64,000 nucleotides of DNA from Paraburkholderia polaris (GTDB lineage: Bacteria; Pseudomonadota; Gammaproteobacteria; Burkholderiales; Burkholderiaceae), in NCBI RefSeq assembly GCF_012927345.1, contig NZ_JABBGJ010000003.1:186001-250000 (forward strand). Direction: 5' to 3'. Under the pieces are notes generated by a model. It was not told the DNA's origin and did not search any database. It saw nothing but the letters and a program-made list of their open reading frames with translations. Of the stretch, positions 40,864 to 52,678 are shown one piece after another. Made by a program: the position numbers and the translations under genes. Position 1 is the stretch's first letter; every line of letters starts with the position of its first letter.

Positions 40864-41440
40864 TGGGCGGATCGAGCCTGATCGAAGAGGGCGCAGACGG
40901 ATGCAGGGAAATGCCGGGCCCGCGCGCTGACGGCGAAACGCCTGAAAGACGCGAAAACGGTGGCAGCGGCGGCGAGCGGATGATTATAGCGTGGCATGCA
41001 GCCGTTCGCGGGCCAGCGTGGCGCGGCGGCGGGGGCAGGAAATCCATGGCGGCGCGGGCCGAAGCAAGCCAAAGTCATCGAAAACCACCCAGAACGCATG
41101 CAACAGAGAGAGCACAGACGGTAGGATCGAGGACGACTCAGGGCCGCAATGGCCCGAACGCACGCAATGTGCCGCCGCCCTAAGCACCAGGGGGCACATT
41201 GCAGCGGCGCCAGGCGTGTTAAGACGCGGCGCAACCCGCCAGGCAGCGCAGGCAATGCGACGCAGCGGGAACGACGCGAGCCGCAGACGGTTCGCGCAAA
41301 AAGGAAGCAGGAGCAGCAATGTACGAAGCAGCAACGGATACATCCCGACGATTCGGACGAAGAGGGCGCAAGAACGCCGCCGTCGGCAAAGTCAGCCACA
41401 CCGCCCGCAGGAGCAGCAGCCGTCGCGGGAGTCTCGCATC
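40864..41440. other. 577-base gap between dapC and the EamA transporter gene
   Basis: Several frames are open here because of base composition, including a 150-codon in-frame extension of the transporter, but none resembles a protein family. The region should hold the divergent promoters of the dap cluster and of the transporter. I see no repeat or hairpin that stands out. Confidence 0.6.
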
Positions 41441-42427
41441 ATGACCAACTGGCTTCGCAATGGCTGGCCGACGCTCGCGATCATGCTGGGCGCCTCGGTG
41501 TGGGGGATGATCTGGTACCCGCTGCGCATGCTGAATGCGCTCGGCGTGACCGGCACAGCGGCAAGCGCGCTGACGAGCGGCGCCGGTTGCCTGTTCGTCC
41601 TGCTGGTGCGCTATCGCGCGCTCAGAACCGTGCGCTGGCACTGGCTGCTGCCGGCCCTGGCGCTGGCAGCGGGCATCACCAATCTCGGCTTCGTGTGGGG
41701 CTCGATCCACGGCGAGGTGATGCGCGTGTTGCTGCTGTTCTATCTCACCCCCGCCTGGACCGCGCTCTTTGCACACTTCATCCTGCACGAACGGCTGACC
41801 TGGGCGGGCGCAGGCCTCGCCGCACTATCGCTGGCCGGTGCGATGACCATGCTGTGGTCGCCGCAACTGGGCATCCCGGTGCCCGGCAACCTCGCCGAAT
41901 GGGCAGGGCTTGCGGGCGGCATGGGCTTCGCGATGAGCAACGTGCTGATCCTCAAGACGAGTCGCGTGCTGCCGGAAATGAAACCGGAAATGCGCACCGC
42001 GACGATCTTCGGCGGCGCGGCGATTTTCAGCGCCTTTGCATCGCTGTTCGAGGCGATGCCCGCACCACCCACCGGCGCGCATCTCGGCACGGCGGCGCTA
42101 CTGGTGCTCGGCCTCGGTTTTCTGCTCGCGTCGAACAATATGCTCGTGCAGTACGGACTCGCGCGGGTGCCGGCCAATCGGGCCTCGATCATCATGCTGT
42201 TCGAGATCGTGGTCACGGCCTTGTCCGCGTGGCTTTTCGCCGGCGAGACGCCGGGCCCGCGCGAATGGGCCGGTGGCGCGTGCATCGTGTTGGCGTCGGC
42301 ACTATCCAGTTGGGTACACCGGACCCGTGCGTTGCCGCCTGATCCGGCCATCCAGGACGCGGGTCCCGACGCCGACGGTAGCGCAGACCGTAAGGACGGT
42401 AAGAACCGCTCGCGCGCGATGGTATGA
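41441..42427 (+). CDS. EamA (DMT) family membrane transporter
   Basis: 328 residues from the ATG at 41441 (MTNWLRNGWPTLAIMLGASV), with GGGAG nine bases ahead. About ten hydrophobic segments form two EamA repeats; the first contains ASVWGMIWYPLRML, the second SNVLILKTSRVLP and a final AWLFAGETPGPREWAGGACIV, matching the Glu-x-Pro-rich end of each repeat. Such carriers export amino acids or metabolites. The substrate is not predictable. A polar tail follows the last helix. Confidence 0.9.
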   Translation: MTNWLRNGWPTLAIMLGASVWGMIWYPLRMLNALGVTGTAASALTSGAGCLFVLLVRYRALRTVRWHWLLPALALAAGITNLGFVWGSIHGEVMRVLLLFYLTPAWTALFAHFILHERLTWAGAGLAALSLAGAMTMLWSPQLGIPVPGNLAEWAGLAGGMGFAMSNVLILKTSRVLPEMKPEMRTATIFGGAAIFSAFASLFEAMPAPPTGAHLGTAALLVLGLGFLLASNNMLVQYGLARVPANRASIIMLFEIVVTALSAWLFAGETPGPREWAGGACIVLASALSSWVHRTRALPPDPAIQDAGPDADGSADRKDGKNRSRAMV

Positions 42428-42576
42428 TTGCCCCTCATTAGCTGGCGCACGCTTCACCGCGTGTAGTTGGCGCCCGTATCGCGGGGTTTCGCGGGCCGTT
42501 TCGCTGCATCGGCGAACGGCTGGCGCGGCCCTCACGAGCCACGTTTTATTTTCCCTTTTCAAACAGCGAAATCGCC

Positions 42577-45500
42577 GTGCGTCTGACCTCGATCAAACTC
42601 GCTGGCTTCAAGTCATTCGTCGATCCCACGCATTTTCAGGTCCCGGGCCAGCTCGTTGGCGTGGTCGGACCGAATGGGTGCGGCAAGTCCAACATTATCG
42701 ACGCCGTGCGCTGGGTACTCGGCGAATCGCGCGCTTCCGAGCTGCGCGGCGAGTCGATGCAGGACGTGATCTTCAATGGCTCGACCGCGCGCAAGCCGGG
42801 TAGCCGCGCCAGCGTCGAACTCGTGTTCGACAACGCCGACGGCCGCGCCGCCGGGCAGTGGGGCCAGTATGCCGAAATCGCTGTCAAGCGCGTGCTCACG
42901 CGCGACGGCACCTCGAGCTACTACATCAACAACCTGCCGGCGCGCCGCCGCGACATTCAGGACATCTTCCTCGGCACCGGCCTCGGGCCGCGTGCGTACG
43001 CGATCATCGGGCAGGGCATGATCGCGCGCCTGATCGAGGCGAAGCCGGAAGAGCTGCGCGTGTTCCTCGAAGAGGCCGCGGGCGTGTCGAAGTACAAGGA
43101 ACGCCGCCGCGAAACCGAGAACCGTCTGCACGACACGCGTGAGAATCTGATCCGCGTCGAAGACATCGTCCGCGAACTCAGTGCGAACCTCGAGAAGCTC
43201 GAGGCGCAGGCGATCGTCGCGACCAAGTACAAGGATTTGCAGGCTGACGGCGAAGAGAAGCAGCGTCTGTTGTGGCTGTTGCGCAAGAACGAAGCTGGCG
43301 GTGAGCAGGAACGCCAGCAACGCGCGATCGAACAGGCGCAGATCGACCTCGAAGCGCAAACCGCGAAGCTGCGCGAAGTCGAAGCGCAACTCGAAACGCT
43401 GCGCGTCGCGCACTATTCCGCCAGCGACGCGATGCAGGGTGCGCAAGGTGCGTTGTACGAGGCGAATGCCGAAGTCAGCCGTCTCGAGGCCGAGATCAAG
43501 TTCATCGTCGAATCGCGCAACCGCGTGCAGGCGCAGATCGCTGCCTTGACCGCGCAGCGTGAACAGTGGCAGTCGCAGGCCCAAAAAGCGCAAGACGATC
43601 TCGAAGACGCTGAAGAACAACTCGCTGTTGCTGAAGAAAAAGCCGCGCTGGCCGAAGACGAAGCCGCCGCCAAGCATGATGCGATGCCGGCGCTCGAAGC
43701 GCGCTGGCGTGATGCGCAGACTGAGCTGAATGCCGAGCGCGGCGGTATTGCGCAGACCGAACAGGCACTCAAGCTCGAAGCCGCGCATCAGCGCAATGCC
43801 GATCAGCAACTGCAGCAATTGCAGCAGCGTCACGAGCGACTGAAGTCGGAAGCGGGCGGTCTCGATGCCCCCGACGAAGCGCAACTCGAAGACCTGCGCA
43901 TGCAGCTCGCCGAGCACGAAGAAATCCTGCACGACGCGCAGGCCCGTCTCACCGACGCGCAGGAAACGCTACCGCGTCTCGACGGCGAACGGCGCGCTGC
44001 CCAGGAACGCGTGCAGTCGGAAAGCGCACAGATTCATCAGCTCGACGCACGCCTTGGCGCGCTCAAGCAATTGCAGGAAAACGTCCAGACCGAAGGCAAG
44101 ATCCAGCCGTGGCTTGAAAAGCACGAGCTGAGCGGCTTGCCGCGTCTGTGGAAGAAACTGCACGTTGAAGCAGGTTGGGAAGCCGCGCTCGAAGCGGTGC
44201 TGCGTGAGCGGCTCGCCGCTCTGGAAGTGTCGAACCTCGACTGGGTCAAGGCGTTCGCCACTGACGCGCCGCCCGCCAAGCTCGCGTTCTACTCACCGCC
44301 GGCAGCCGGTCAGCCGGTCGCTACGCCGCCGGCTTTGCGTCCGCTGCTGTCGCTGGTTCGTATCGACGACGCAGGCATTCGTGCCGTGCTGAACGACTGG
44401 CTCGGCCTCGCCTTCGTCGCTGACGATCTGCAACAGGCGCTCGCCATGCGCGCGCAATTGCCGGAAGGCGGTTCGTTCGTCGTCAAGGCTGGCCACGTGG
44501 TGACGCGTGTCGGCGTCCAGTTGTATGCCGCCGATTCCGAACAGGCCGGCATGCTGGCCCGTCAGCAGGAAATCGAAAATCTGGGCCGTCAGGTGCGTGC
44601 GCAAGCCTTGCTTGCCGATGAGGCGAAGGCTGCCGCGATCCGTGCCGAGGCCGCGCACACGCAAGCCGCGCAAGCTTTGAACGATGTACGTCAACAGTCG
44701 GAGCGCGCGACGCAACGCGTGCACGCCTTGCAGATGGACGTGCTCAAGCTCGCGCAAGCGCATGAGCGTTACACGCAGCGCAGCACGCAAATCCGCGAAG
44801 AGCTCGAAGAAATCACCGCGCAGATCGAAGAGCAGCGCGCATTGCGTGGCGAATCGGAAGCGAACTTCGAGCGTCACGACTCTGAACTCGCCGAATTGCA
44901 GGCGCGTTTCGAAGATCACCAGATGGCCTTCGAAGCGCTCGACGAAGCGCTCACCGCCGCGCGCGCCCAATCGCGCGATCTCGATCGAGCCGCCACCGAC
45001 GCGCGCTTCGCGGCGCGCAACATGGCGAACCGTATCGACGAATTGAAGCGCAGCATCCAGGTCTCGCATGAGCAGAGCGAGCGCGTCGCCGCATCGCTGG
45101 AAGATGCGCGCGCCGAACTGGAAACGATCAACGAGCAAACCGCACATACTGGCTTGCAGGACGCGCTCGATATCCGCGCGGTCAAGGAAGAGGCGTTGCA
45201 CGCCACGCGTCTCGAACTGGACGACCTGACCGCCAAGCTGCGTGCCGCCGACGAAACCCGTTTGACGGCCGAGCGTGCGCTGCAACCGCTGCGCGACCGC
45301 ATCAACGAATTGCAGCTGAAGGAACAGGCCGCGCGCCTGAATGGCGAGCAGTTCATCGAGCAACTGGCCGCGGCCGGTGTCGATGAAGCGCAATTGCAGG
45401 CCAAGCTCACGCCGGACATGAAGCCGTCCTACCTGCAAGGCGAAGTCACGCGGATCAACAACGCGATCACCGCGCTCGGCCCGGTCAACATGGCCGCGTT

Positions 45501-46095
45501 GGACGAACTGAAGGCGGCGAGCGAGCGCAAAACGTTCCTCGATTCGCAATCGGCCGACCTGAACAACGCGATCGAAACGCTCGAGGACGCGATCCGCAAG
45601 ATCGATGGCGAAACGCGTACGCTGCTGCAAGGCACCTTCGACGAGGTGAATCGTCATTTCGGCGAGCTGTTCCCGCGTCTCTTTGGCGGTGGGCAGGCCA
45701 AGCTGATCATGACCGGCGATGAGATTCTCGACGCCGGCGTGCAGGTGATGGCGCAACCGCCGGGCAAGAAGAATTCGACGATTCACCTGTTGTCGGGCGG
45801 CGAGAAGGCATTGACTGCCACCGCACTAGTGTTCGCGATGTTCCAGCTGAATCCCGCGCCGTTCTGTCTGCTCGACGAAGTGGACGCGCCGCTCGACGAC
45901 GCCAACACAGAGCGTTTCGCGAACCTCGTGCGCGCGATGTCGGACAAGACGCAGTTCCTGTTCATTTCGCACAACAAGATCGCGATGGAAATGGCGCAGC
46001 AACTGATCGGCGTGACCATGCAGGAGCAGGGCGTGTCGCGGATCGTTGCCGTCGACATGGAAACGGCGGCTGGTTTCGCCCAGAATATCGTTTAA
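42577..46095 (+). CDS. smc: Chromosome segregation protein SMC
   Basis: 1172 residues with a GTG start (VRLTSIKLAGFKSFVDP). The N-terminal Walker A is GPNGCGKSN near residue 32; a long coiled coil (about 170-490), the hinge (about 520-640, containing SGLPRLWKKLHVE) and a return coil (about 660-1010) lead to the C-terminal signature LLSGGEKALTATAL and Walker B FCLLDEVDAPLDD. It forms the condensin-type dimer with ScpA/ScpB for chromosome compaction and segregation. zipA follows after 117 bases. Confidence 0.98.
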   Translation: MRLTSIKLAGFKSFVDPTHFQVPGQLVGVVGPNGCGKSNIIDAVRWVLGESRASELRGESMQDVIFNGSTARKPGSRASVELVFDNADGRAAGQWGQYAEIAVKRVLTRDGTSSYYINNLPARRRDIQDIFLGTGLGPRAYAIIGQGMIARLIEAKPEELRVFLEEAAGVSKYKERRRETENRLHDTRENLIRVEDIVRELSANLEKLEAQAIVATKYKDLQADGEEKQRLLWLLRKNEAGGEQERQQRAIEQAQIDLEAQTAKLREVEAQLETLRVAHYSASDAMQGAQGALYEANAEVSRLEAEIKFIVESRNRVQAQIAALTAQREQWQSQAQKAQDDLEDAEEQLAVAEEKAALAEDEAAAKHDAMPALEARWRDAQTELNAERGGIAQTEQALKLEAAHQRNADQQLQQLQQRHERLKSEAGGLDAPDEAQLEDLRMQLAEHEEILHDAQARLTDAQETLPRLDGERRAAQERVQSESAQIHQLDARLGALKQLQENVQTEGKIQPWLEKHELSGLPRLWKKLHVEAGWEAALEAVLRERLAALEVSNLDWVKAFATDAPPAKLAFYSPPAAGQPVATPPALRPLLSLVRIDDAGIRAVLNDWLGLAFVADDLQQALAMRAQLPEGGSFVVKAGHVVTRVGVQLYAADSEQAGMLARQQEIENLGRQVRAQALLADEAKAAAIRAEAAHTQAAQALNDVRQQSERATQRVHALQMDVLKLAQAHERYTQRSTQIREELEEITAQIEEQRALRGESEANFERHDSELAELQARFEDHQMAFEALDEALTAARAQSRDLDRAATDARFAARNMANRIDELKRSIQVSHEQSERVAASLEDARAELETINEQTAHTGLQDALDIRAVKEEALHATRLELDDLTAKLRAADETRLTAERALQPLRDRINELQLKEQAARLNGEQFIEQLAAAGVDEAQLQAKLTPDMKPSYLQGEVTRINNAITALGPVNMAALDELKAASERKTFLDSQSADLNNAIETLEDAIRKIDGETRTLLQGTFDEVNRHFGELFPRLFGGGQAKLIMTGDEILDAGVQVMAQPPGKKNSTIHLLSGGEKALTATALVFAMFQLNPAPFCLLDEVDAPLDDANTERFANLVRAMSDKTQFLFISHNKIAMEMAQQLIGVTMQEQGVSRIVAVDMETAAGFAQNIV

Positions 46096-46212
46096 GTTTT
46101 CGTTTAGGTTGATCATCGCGGGCGCCCAGGTTCAGCGCAGCGGCCATCGGCCGCGCGACACGTGGGGCGGGCGCATAGCCGCGCAGACAAAAGAATTGCT
46201 GATGGAGCATGC

Positions 46213-47466
46213 ATGGACGAGTTGACACTCGGTTTGATCGGCGCGGGTGCCGTGGTGGTCGGGGGCGTGGTCGTGTACAACGCATGGCAAGGCGCGAAGG
46301 TTCGCCGCAAGATGCCGCGTCCGATGCCGGCCGATACCGCCGAAAGTTTCGCGCGGGACGATCAGGAGGAGCAGAGCCCGTTTATCGAACCGGCCCGGCC
46401 GACCACGCGGCGCGAGCCGGTAGTGAGTTCAGACGCGGCGGCGGAAACCGCGGCGGCGCGCGTCGAGCCGACGTTTGGCGCAACCGCTGCGCCGCTCGAT
46501 ACGCCGGCCGATATTCAGGCCGAGACGACTACGCCGAACGGCTATCCGGAAGCGGGAGGCATTGCTGAAGCAGAAGGCGGCCACGCTGCGAAGGCCGACG
46601 AACCGGTCGAGCCGATCATGCCCGCTGCCACGACGATTTCGTCGGCGCCGCCGGCTATCGTCGATCGTCGCATCGACTGCATCGTGCCGATTCGTTTGAA
46701 CGGCCCGGTGGCCGGCGACAAGGTGATTCCGCTTGCGCAGCGTCTGCGCCGCGCCGGCAGTAAGCCAGTGCATATCGAAGGCAAGCTCGAAGGCGGCGCG
46801 TGGGAATTGCTGCAAAACGGCGCGCGCTACGAAGAGCTGCGCGCGGCCGCGCAATTGGCCAATCGGAGTGGGGCGCTCAACGAACTGGAGTTCTCGGAGT
46901 TCGTGACCGGCGTGCAGCAGTTTGCCGATGCGCTCGACGCGTCGCCGGAATTTCCCGACATGCTCGAAACGGTCGCCATGGCGCGCGAACTCGACGGCTT
47001 CGCCGCGCAGTGCGATGCACAACTGTCGATCAACGTACTTTCCGACGGTGCGCCGTGGTCGGCCAACTATGTCCAGGCAGTCGCGTCGCAAGACGGCTTG
47101 CTGCTCTCGCGCGACGGCACGCGCTTCGTCAAGCTCGACGCGAAGCAGAGCCCGGTGTTCATGCTGCAATTCGGCGACACCAATTTCCTGCGCGACGACC
47201 TGACCTACAAGGGCGGCCAGATGATCACGCTGGTGCTCGACGTGCCGGTCGCGGACGAAGACATCCTGCCGTTCCGCCTGATGTGCGACTACGCGAAATC
47301 GTTGGCTGAGCGTATCGGCGGACGGGTGGTCGACGATGGGCGCCGTCCGCTGCCGGAAACCGCGCTGCTGGCGATCGAAAAGCAGTTGATGACGCTCTAC
47401 GCGAAGCTCGAACAGGCGGGGATTCCGGCGGGTTCGCCAGCCACCCGGCGTTTGTTCAGCCAGTAA
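46213..47466 (+). CDS. zipA: Cell division protein ZipA
   Basis: 417 residues. A single N-terminal membrane helix (LGLIGAGAVVVGGVVVY, residues 5-22) is followed by a basic patch, a Pro/Ala/Glu-rich linker and a C-terminal FtsZ-binding domain starting near RIDCIVPIRLNGPVAGDKV (about residue 155). The position between smc and ligA is that of zipA. In E. coli it tethers FtsZ to the membrane at mid-cell; sequence similarity is weak outside the C-terminal domain. Confidence 0.85.
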   Translation: MDELTLGLIGAGAVVVGGVVVYNAWQGAKVRRKMPRPMPADTAESFARDDQEEQSPFIEPARPTTRREPVVSSDAAAETAAARVEPTFGATAAPLDTPADIQAETTTPNGYPEAGGIAEAEGGHAAKADEPVEPIMPAATTISSAPPAIVDRRIDCIVPIRLNGPVAGDKVIPLAQRLRRAGSKPVHIEGKLEGGAWELLQNGARYEELRAAAQLANRSGALNELEFSEFVTGVQQFADALDASPEFPDMLETVAMARELDGFAAQCDAQLSINVLSDGAPWSANYVQAVASQDGLLLSRDGTRFVKLDAKQSPVFMLQFGDTNFLRDDLTYKGGQMITLVLDVPVADEDILPFRLMCDYAKSLAERIGGRVVDDGRRPLPETALLAIEKQLMTLYAKLEQAGIPAGSPATRRLFSQ

Positions 47467-47493
47467 CGGCTCTGCTTTTTTATGCAGTACTCG

Positions 47494-47516
47494 ACGGCCG
47501 CGCGATGTGCGGCCGT
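47494..47516 (+). terminator. Possible terminator after zipA
   Basis: ACGGCCGC (47494-47501) and GCGGCCGT (47509-47516) form an 8-bp GC stem with a 7-base loop, followed by TGGCGTTTTG. The T-run is weak, so termination may be partial and ligA could be transcribed through it. Confidence 0.4.
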
Positions 47517-47570
47517 TGGCGTTTTGGGCGCAGTGACGAACGCAGGAAACTGGCCATTCGGCCGATGTAA

Positions 47571-50227
<2,657 letters not shown>

Positions 50228-50278
50228 CGCTGTATCTTCGCCTGCGACGATTGCATTGTTGCTAGCGCCACCGGAAAC

Positions 50279-50308
50279 AAAAAACCCACGCCGCGGCGTG
50301 GGTTTTTT
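50279..50308. terminator. Bidirectional terminator between def and rluB
   Basis: AAAACCCACGC pairs with GCGTGGGTTTT around a four-base CGCG loop, with A-runs and T-runs on the two sides, so it can end both convergent transcripts. Confidence 0.9.
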
Positions 50309-50371
50309 GTTGGGCGAACGTCACGGTGGACACCGTGAGTTTTTCGCTATTTGAGCGTCAGGCTCCCGCCA

Positions 50372-52672
50372 TCAAAACGACTCGTCCGCCGACAGATAGC
50401 GCCATTGACCCGGCGGCAGCGCACCCAGCATCACCTGGCCCATCCGCACGCGCTTCAGGCCGATCACTTCAAGGCCGACCAGTTCGCACATCCGGCGGAT
50501 CTGGCGCTTCTTGCCCTCGCGCAGCACGAAACGCAGTTGCTCGCCGTTTTGCCAATTGACCTGTGCGGGCTTCAACGGCACTTCGTCGAGCGAGAGGCCG
50601 TGGCACAAGAGCGCGAGGCTTTCCGGTGGGAAGTGGCTTTCGACGTCGGTGGTGTGCTCGCCGAACGCGACGCGCACCAGATACTCCTTATCGATCTCCG
50701 AATGGCCGCCAATCAGCTGCTTGGCGATGCGGCCGTCCTGCGTCAGCACCAGCAGGCCCGTCGAATCGATGTCCAGGCGCCCAGCCGGCGCGAGCTGGCG
50801 CAGATGCGAGACCGAGAAGCGGATGTCAGAACTGTCGCCTTCCCAGCGATTTTCCGGCGTGACCAGCGTGATCGCCGGTTGATAGCCGTCTTCCGCCTGG
50901 CCCGATACAAGGCCCACGGGCTTGTGGATCAGAACCGTCACCTGGCTCGCTTGCGCGGCTTCAGCGGCGGGGTCGATCTCGATTCGCTGGTCCGGACGAA
51001 CCTTGGTGCCGAGCGTGTCGATCCGCTCGCCGTCGACCAGCACCCAGCCTTTTTCGATCCACTCGTCGGCTTCGCGGCGTGAGCACAGGCCGAGTTCCGA
51101 CATCAGCTTGGACAGGCGTAGGGTGCCCGGCGCGTCTTCGTAATCGCGGCGCGGCGTGCGCGGAGCAGCGTCGGCGCCATCGTCGCGTTCGGCTCTGGCT
51201 GCGGGAGCCGGGCCGTGCGGTTTGTCGGCACGGGCGGGGCGGTTGTCGTCGCCAAAGCGGCGCCCGGCGGCCGGGAGCGCCTTGTCGAAGCTGCGAGCAG
51301 GGCGTTCGCCCCGGTCATTGCGTTCGTTACGTTCGCCTGCGCGCGCCGGGCGATCGCCAAACTCACGTTTGGCCGGTGCACGTTCGCCGCGGTCGTCGCG
51401 CGGTGCGCGAGCCGGACGATCCGTCCGGTCACCGTAGCCGCTTTTGACGGGTTTCGCGAAAGTGCGCTCGCCGCGCTCGGACGAGCCGCGTTCGCCTTCA
51501 AAACGGCGCGGTGCGCTGTCGCTGCGCGGCCCGCGCTCGCCGCTACGGCGTTCTTGCGGGGCGCCACGGTCGCTGCCGAAGCGAGGCCGATCCGAGGCGT
51601 CGCGCGCCGGACGCTCGCCACGCGGTCCGCCTTCCGACGGGCGGCCTGCGCCCGGGCGCGGACCGCTGAACGAGCGACGTTCGCCGTCGTCGCGGCGCGG
51701 TGCGCGGTTGCCTTCGAAACTGCGTGGTGCGCGTTCGCTGCGATCTGCGCTGCCTTCGAAGCGGCGGGGTGCGCCTTGGCCGCGCTCGCCGCGATCCGCA
51801 CCGCCTTCAAAGCGACGCGGAGCACGATCGCTGCTGCCCTCAAACCGGCGCGGTGCGCCTTGAGTGCGTTCACCGTCAGCGCGACGCGGAGCACGATCGC
51901 TACGATCGCCGCTACCTTCAAACTTACGGGGCGCACGAGCGCCCTCGTCCCGACGCGGAGCACGGTCGCTGCTGCCCTCAAACCGACGCGGTGCGCCTTG
52001 AGCGCGTTCACCGTCAGCACGGCGCGGGGCGCGTTCGCTACGGTCGGCGCCAGCTTCAAACTTACGGGGCGCACGAGCGCCCTCGTCCCGGCGCGGAGCA
52101 CGATCGGTACGATCGCCGCCACCTTCAAATCGACGGGGCGCACGCTCACCATCGTCCCGACGCGGAGCACGGTCGTTGCTACCCTCAAACCGGCGCGGTG
52201 CGCCTTGGCTGCGTTCACCGTCAGCGCGACGCGGAGCACGTTCGCTACGATCGCCAGCACCTTCAAACCGCCGCGGTGCACGCTCGCCGTCGTCCCGACG
52301 GGGAGCGCGATCGCCGCCACCCTCGAAGCGGCGCGGCGCACCGCCGGCCCCCTCACGCCGCGGCGGCCGATCCGACGGTGCCCGGCGCGCAGCGCCAGCA
52401 CCACCTGCGTCCCGCTCGCGGGAAAACGATCCTTCAGCCCGTGGCGCGCGCGCGCCGGTGCCCGCCGGCTTACCTGCGCCGGCTGGCCGCTTGCCGCCGC
52501 CACCCGCTGCGCCAGCGCCTTCACCCCGCGCCCCATTAAACCCAGCCGTCGGCGTAGACGGCCTTGGCCCGGTCGCGCGCGTCGGCTTACGCGCCGAGGT
52601 GCTTCCGGTACGGACAGGGGCGCGTTCGGACGAAGCCGGCCGCGGGTGCTTGGCTGTTAATTTGACTCGCAT
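50372..52672 (-). CDS. rluB: 23S rRNA pseudouridine synthase RluB with long Arg-rich N-terminal extension
   Basis: 766 residues. The enzyme occupies only the last 255: an S4 domain (LRLSKLMSELGLCSRREADEWIEKG) then the catalytic GRLDIDSTGLLVLT with the essential Asp. RluB/RsuA enzymes make pseudouridine in 23S rRNA (2605 in E. coli). The first about 510 residues are a repetitive Arg/Asp/Glu/Gly sequence with units such as RRFEGSSDRAPRRDEGARAPR, probably disordered and RNA-binding. The ATG lies seven bases past the glnD stop, so translation is coupled. Confidence 0.9.
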   Translation of the reverse strand: MRVKLTAKHPRPASSERAPVRTGSTSARKPTRATGPRPSTPTAGFNGARGEGAGAAGGGGKRPAGAGKPAGTGARAPRAEGSFSRERDAGGAGAARRAPSDRPPRREGAGGAPRRFEGGGDRAPRRDDGERAPRRFEGAGDRSERAPRRADGERSQGAPRRFEGSNDRAPRRDDGERAPRRFEGGGDRTDRAPRRDEGARAPRKFEAGADRSERAPRRADGERAQGAPRRFEGSSDRAPRRDEGARAPRKFEGSGDRSDRAPRRADGERTQGAPRRFEGSSDRAPRRFEGGADRGERGQGAPRRFEGSADRSERAPRSFEGNRAPRRDDGERRSFSGPRPGAGRPSEGGPRGERPARDASDRPRFGSDRGAPQERRSGERGPRSDSAPRRFEGERGSSERGERTFAKPVKSGYGDRTDRPARAPRDDRGERAPAKREFGDRPARAGERNERNDRGERPARSFDKALPAAGRRFGDDNRPARADKPHGPAPAARAERDDGADAAPRTPRRDYEDAPGTLRLSKLMSELGLCSRREADEWIEKGWVLVDGERIDTLGTKVRPDQRIEIDPAAEAAQASQVTVLIHKPVGLVSGQAEDGYQPAITLVTPENRWEGDSSDIRFSVSHLRQLAPAGRLDIDSTGLLVLTQDGRIAKQLIGGHSEIDKEYLVRVAFGEHTTDVESHFPPESLALLCHGLSLDEVPLKPAQVNWQNGEQLRFVLREGKKRQIRRMCELVGLEVIGLKRVRMGQVMLGALPPGQWRYLSADESF
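51700..52360 (-). repeat. Degenerate tandem repeats encoding the RluB extension
   Basis: Blocks of related 60-120 base segments recur, each encoding variants of APRRFEG-x-DR-x-RAPRRxxGERA. Segments near 51830-51950 and 51960-52080 are almost identical over more than 100 bases. Their in-frame nature and synonymous drift suggest expansion by slippage or unequal exchange. Confidence 0.8.
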
Positions 52673-52678
52673 GAAATC

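Noticed and set aside
40991..41440. 150-codon N-terminal extension of the EamA transporter
   Set aside because: The extension is hydrophilic, unlike any transporter, and a good ribosome-binding site and ATG exist at 41441.
44293..45786. 497-codon open frame antisense to smc
   Set aside because: Shadow of the smc coiled-coil codons; no family similarity.
51215..52660. Long open frames on both strands over the rluB repeat region (481 and 477 codons)
   Set aside because: Low-complexity Arg/Ala-rich products arise from the same GC-rich repeats in other frames; only the rluB frame continues into a real domain.
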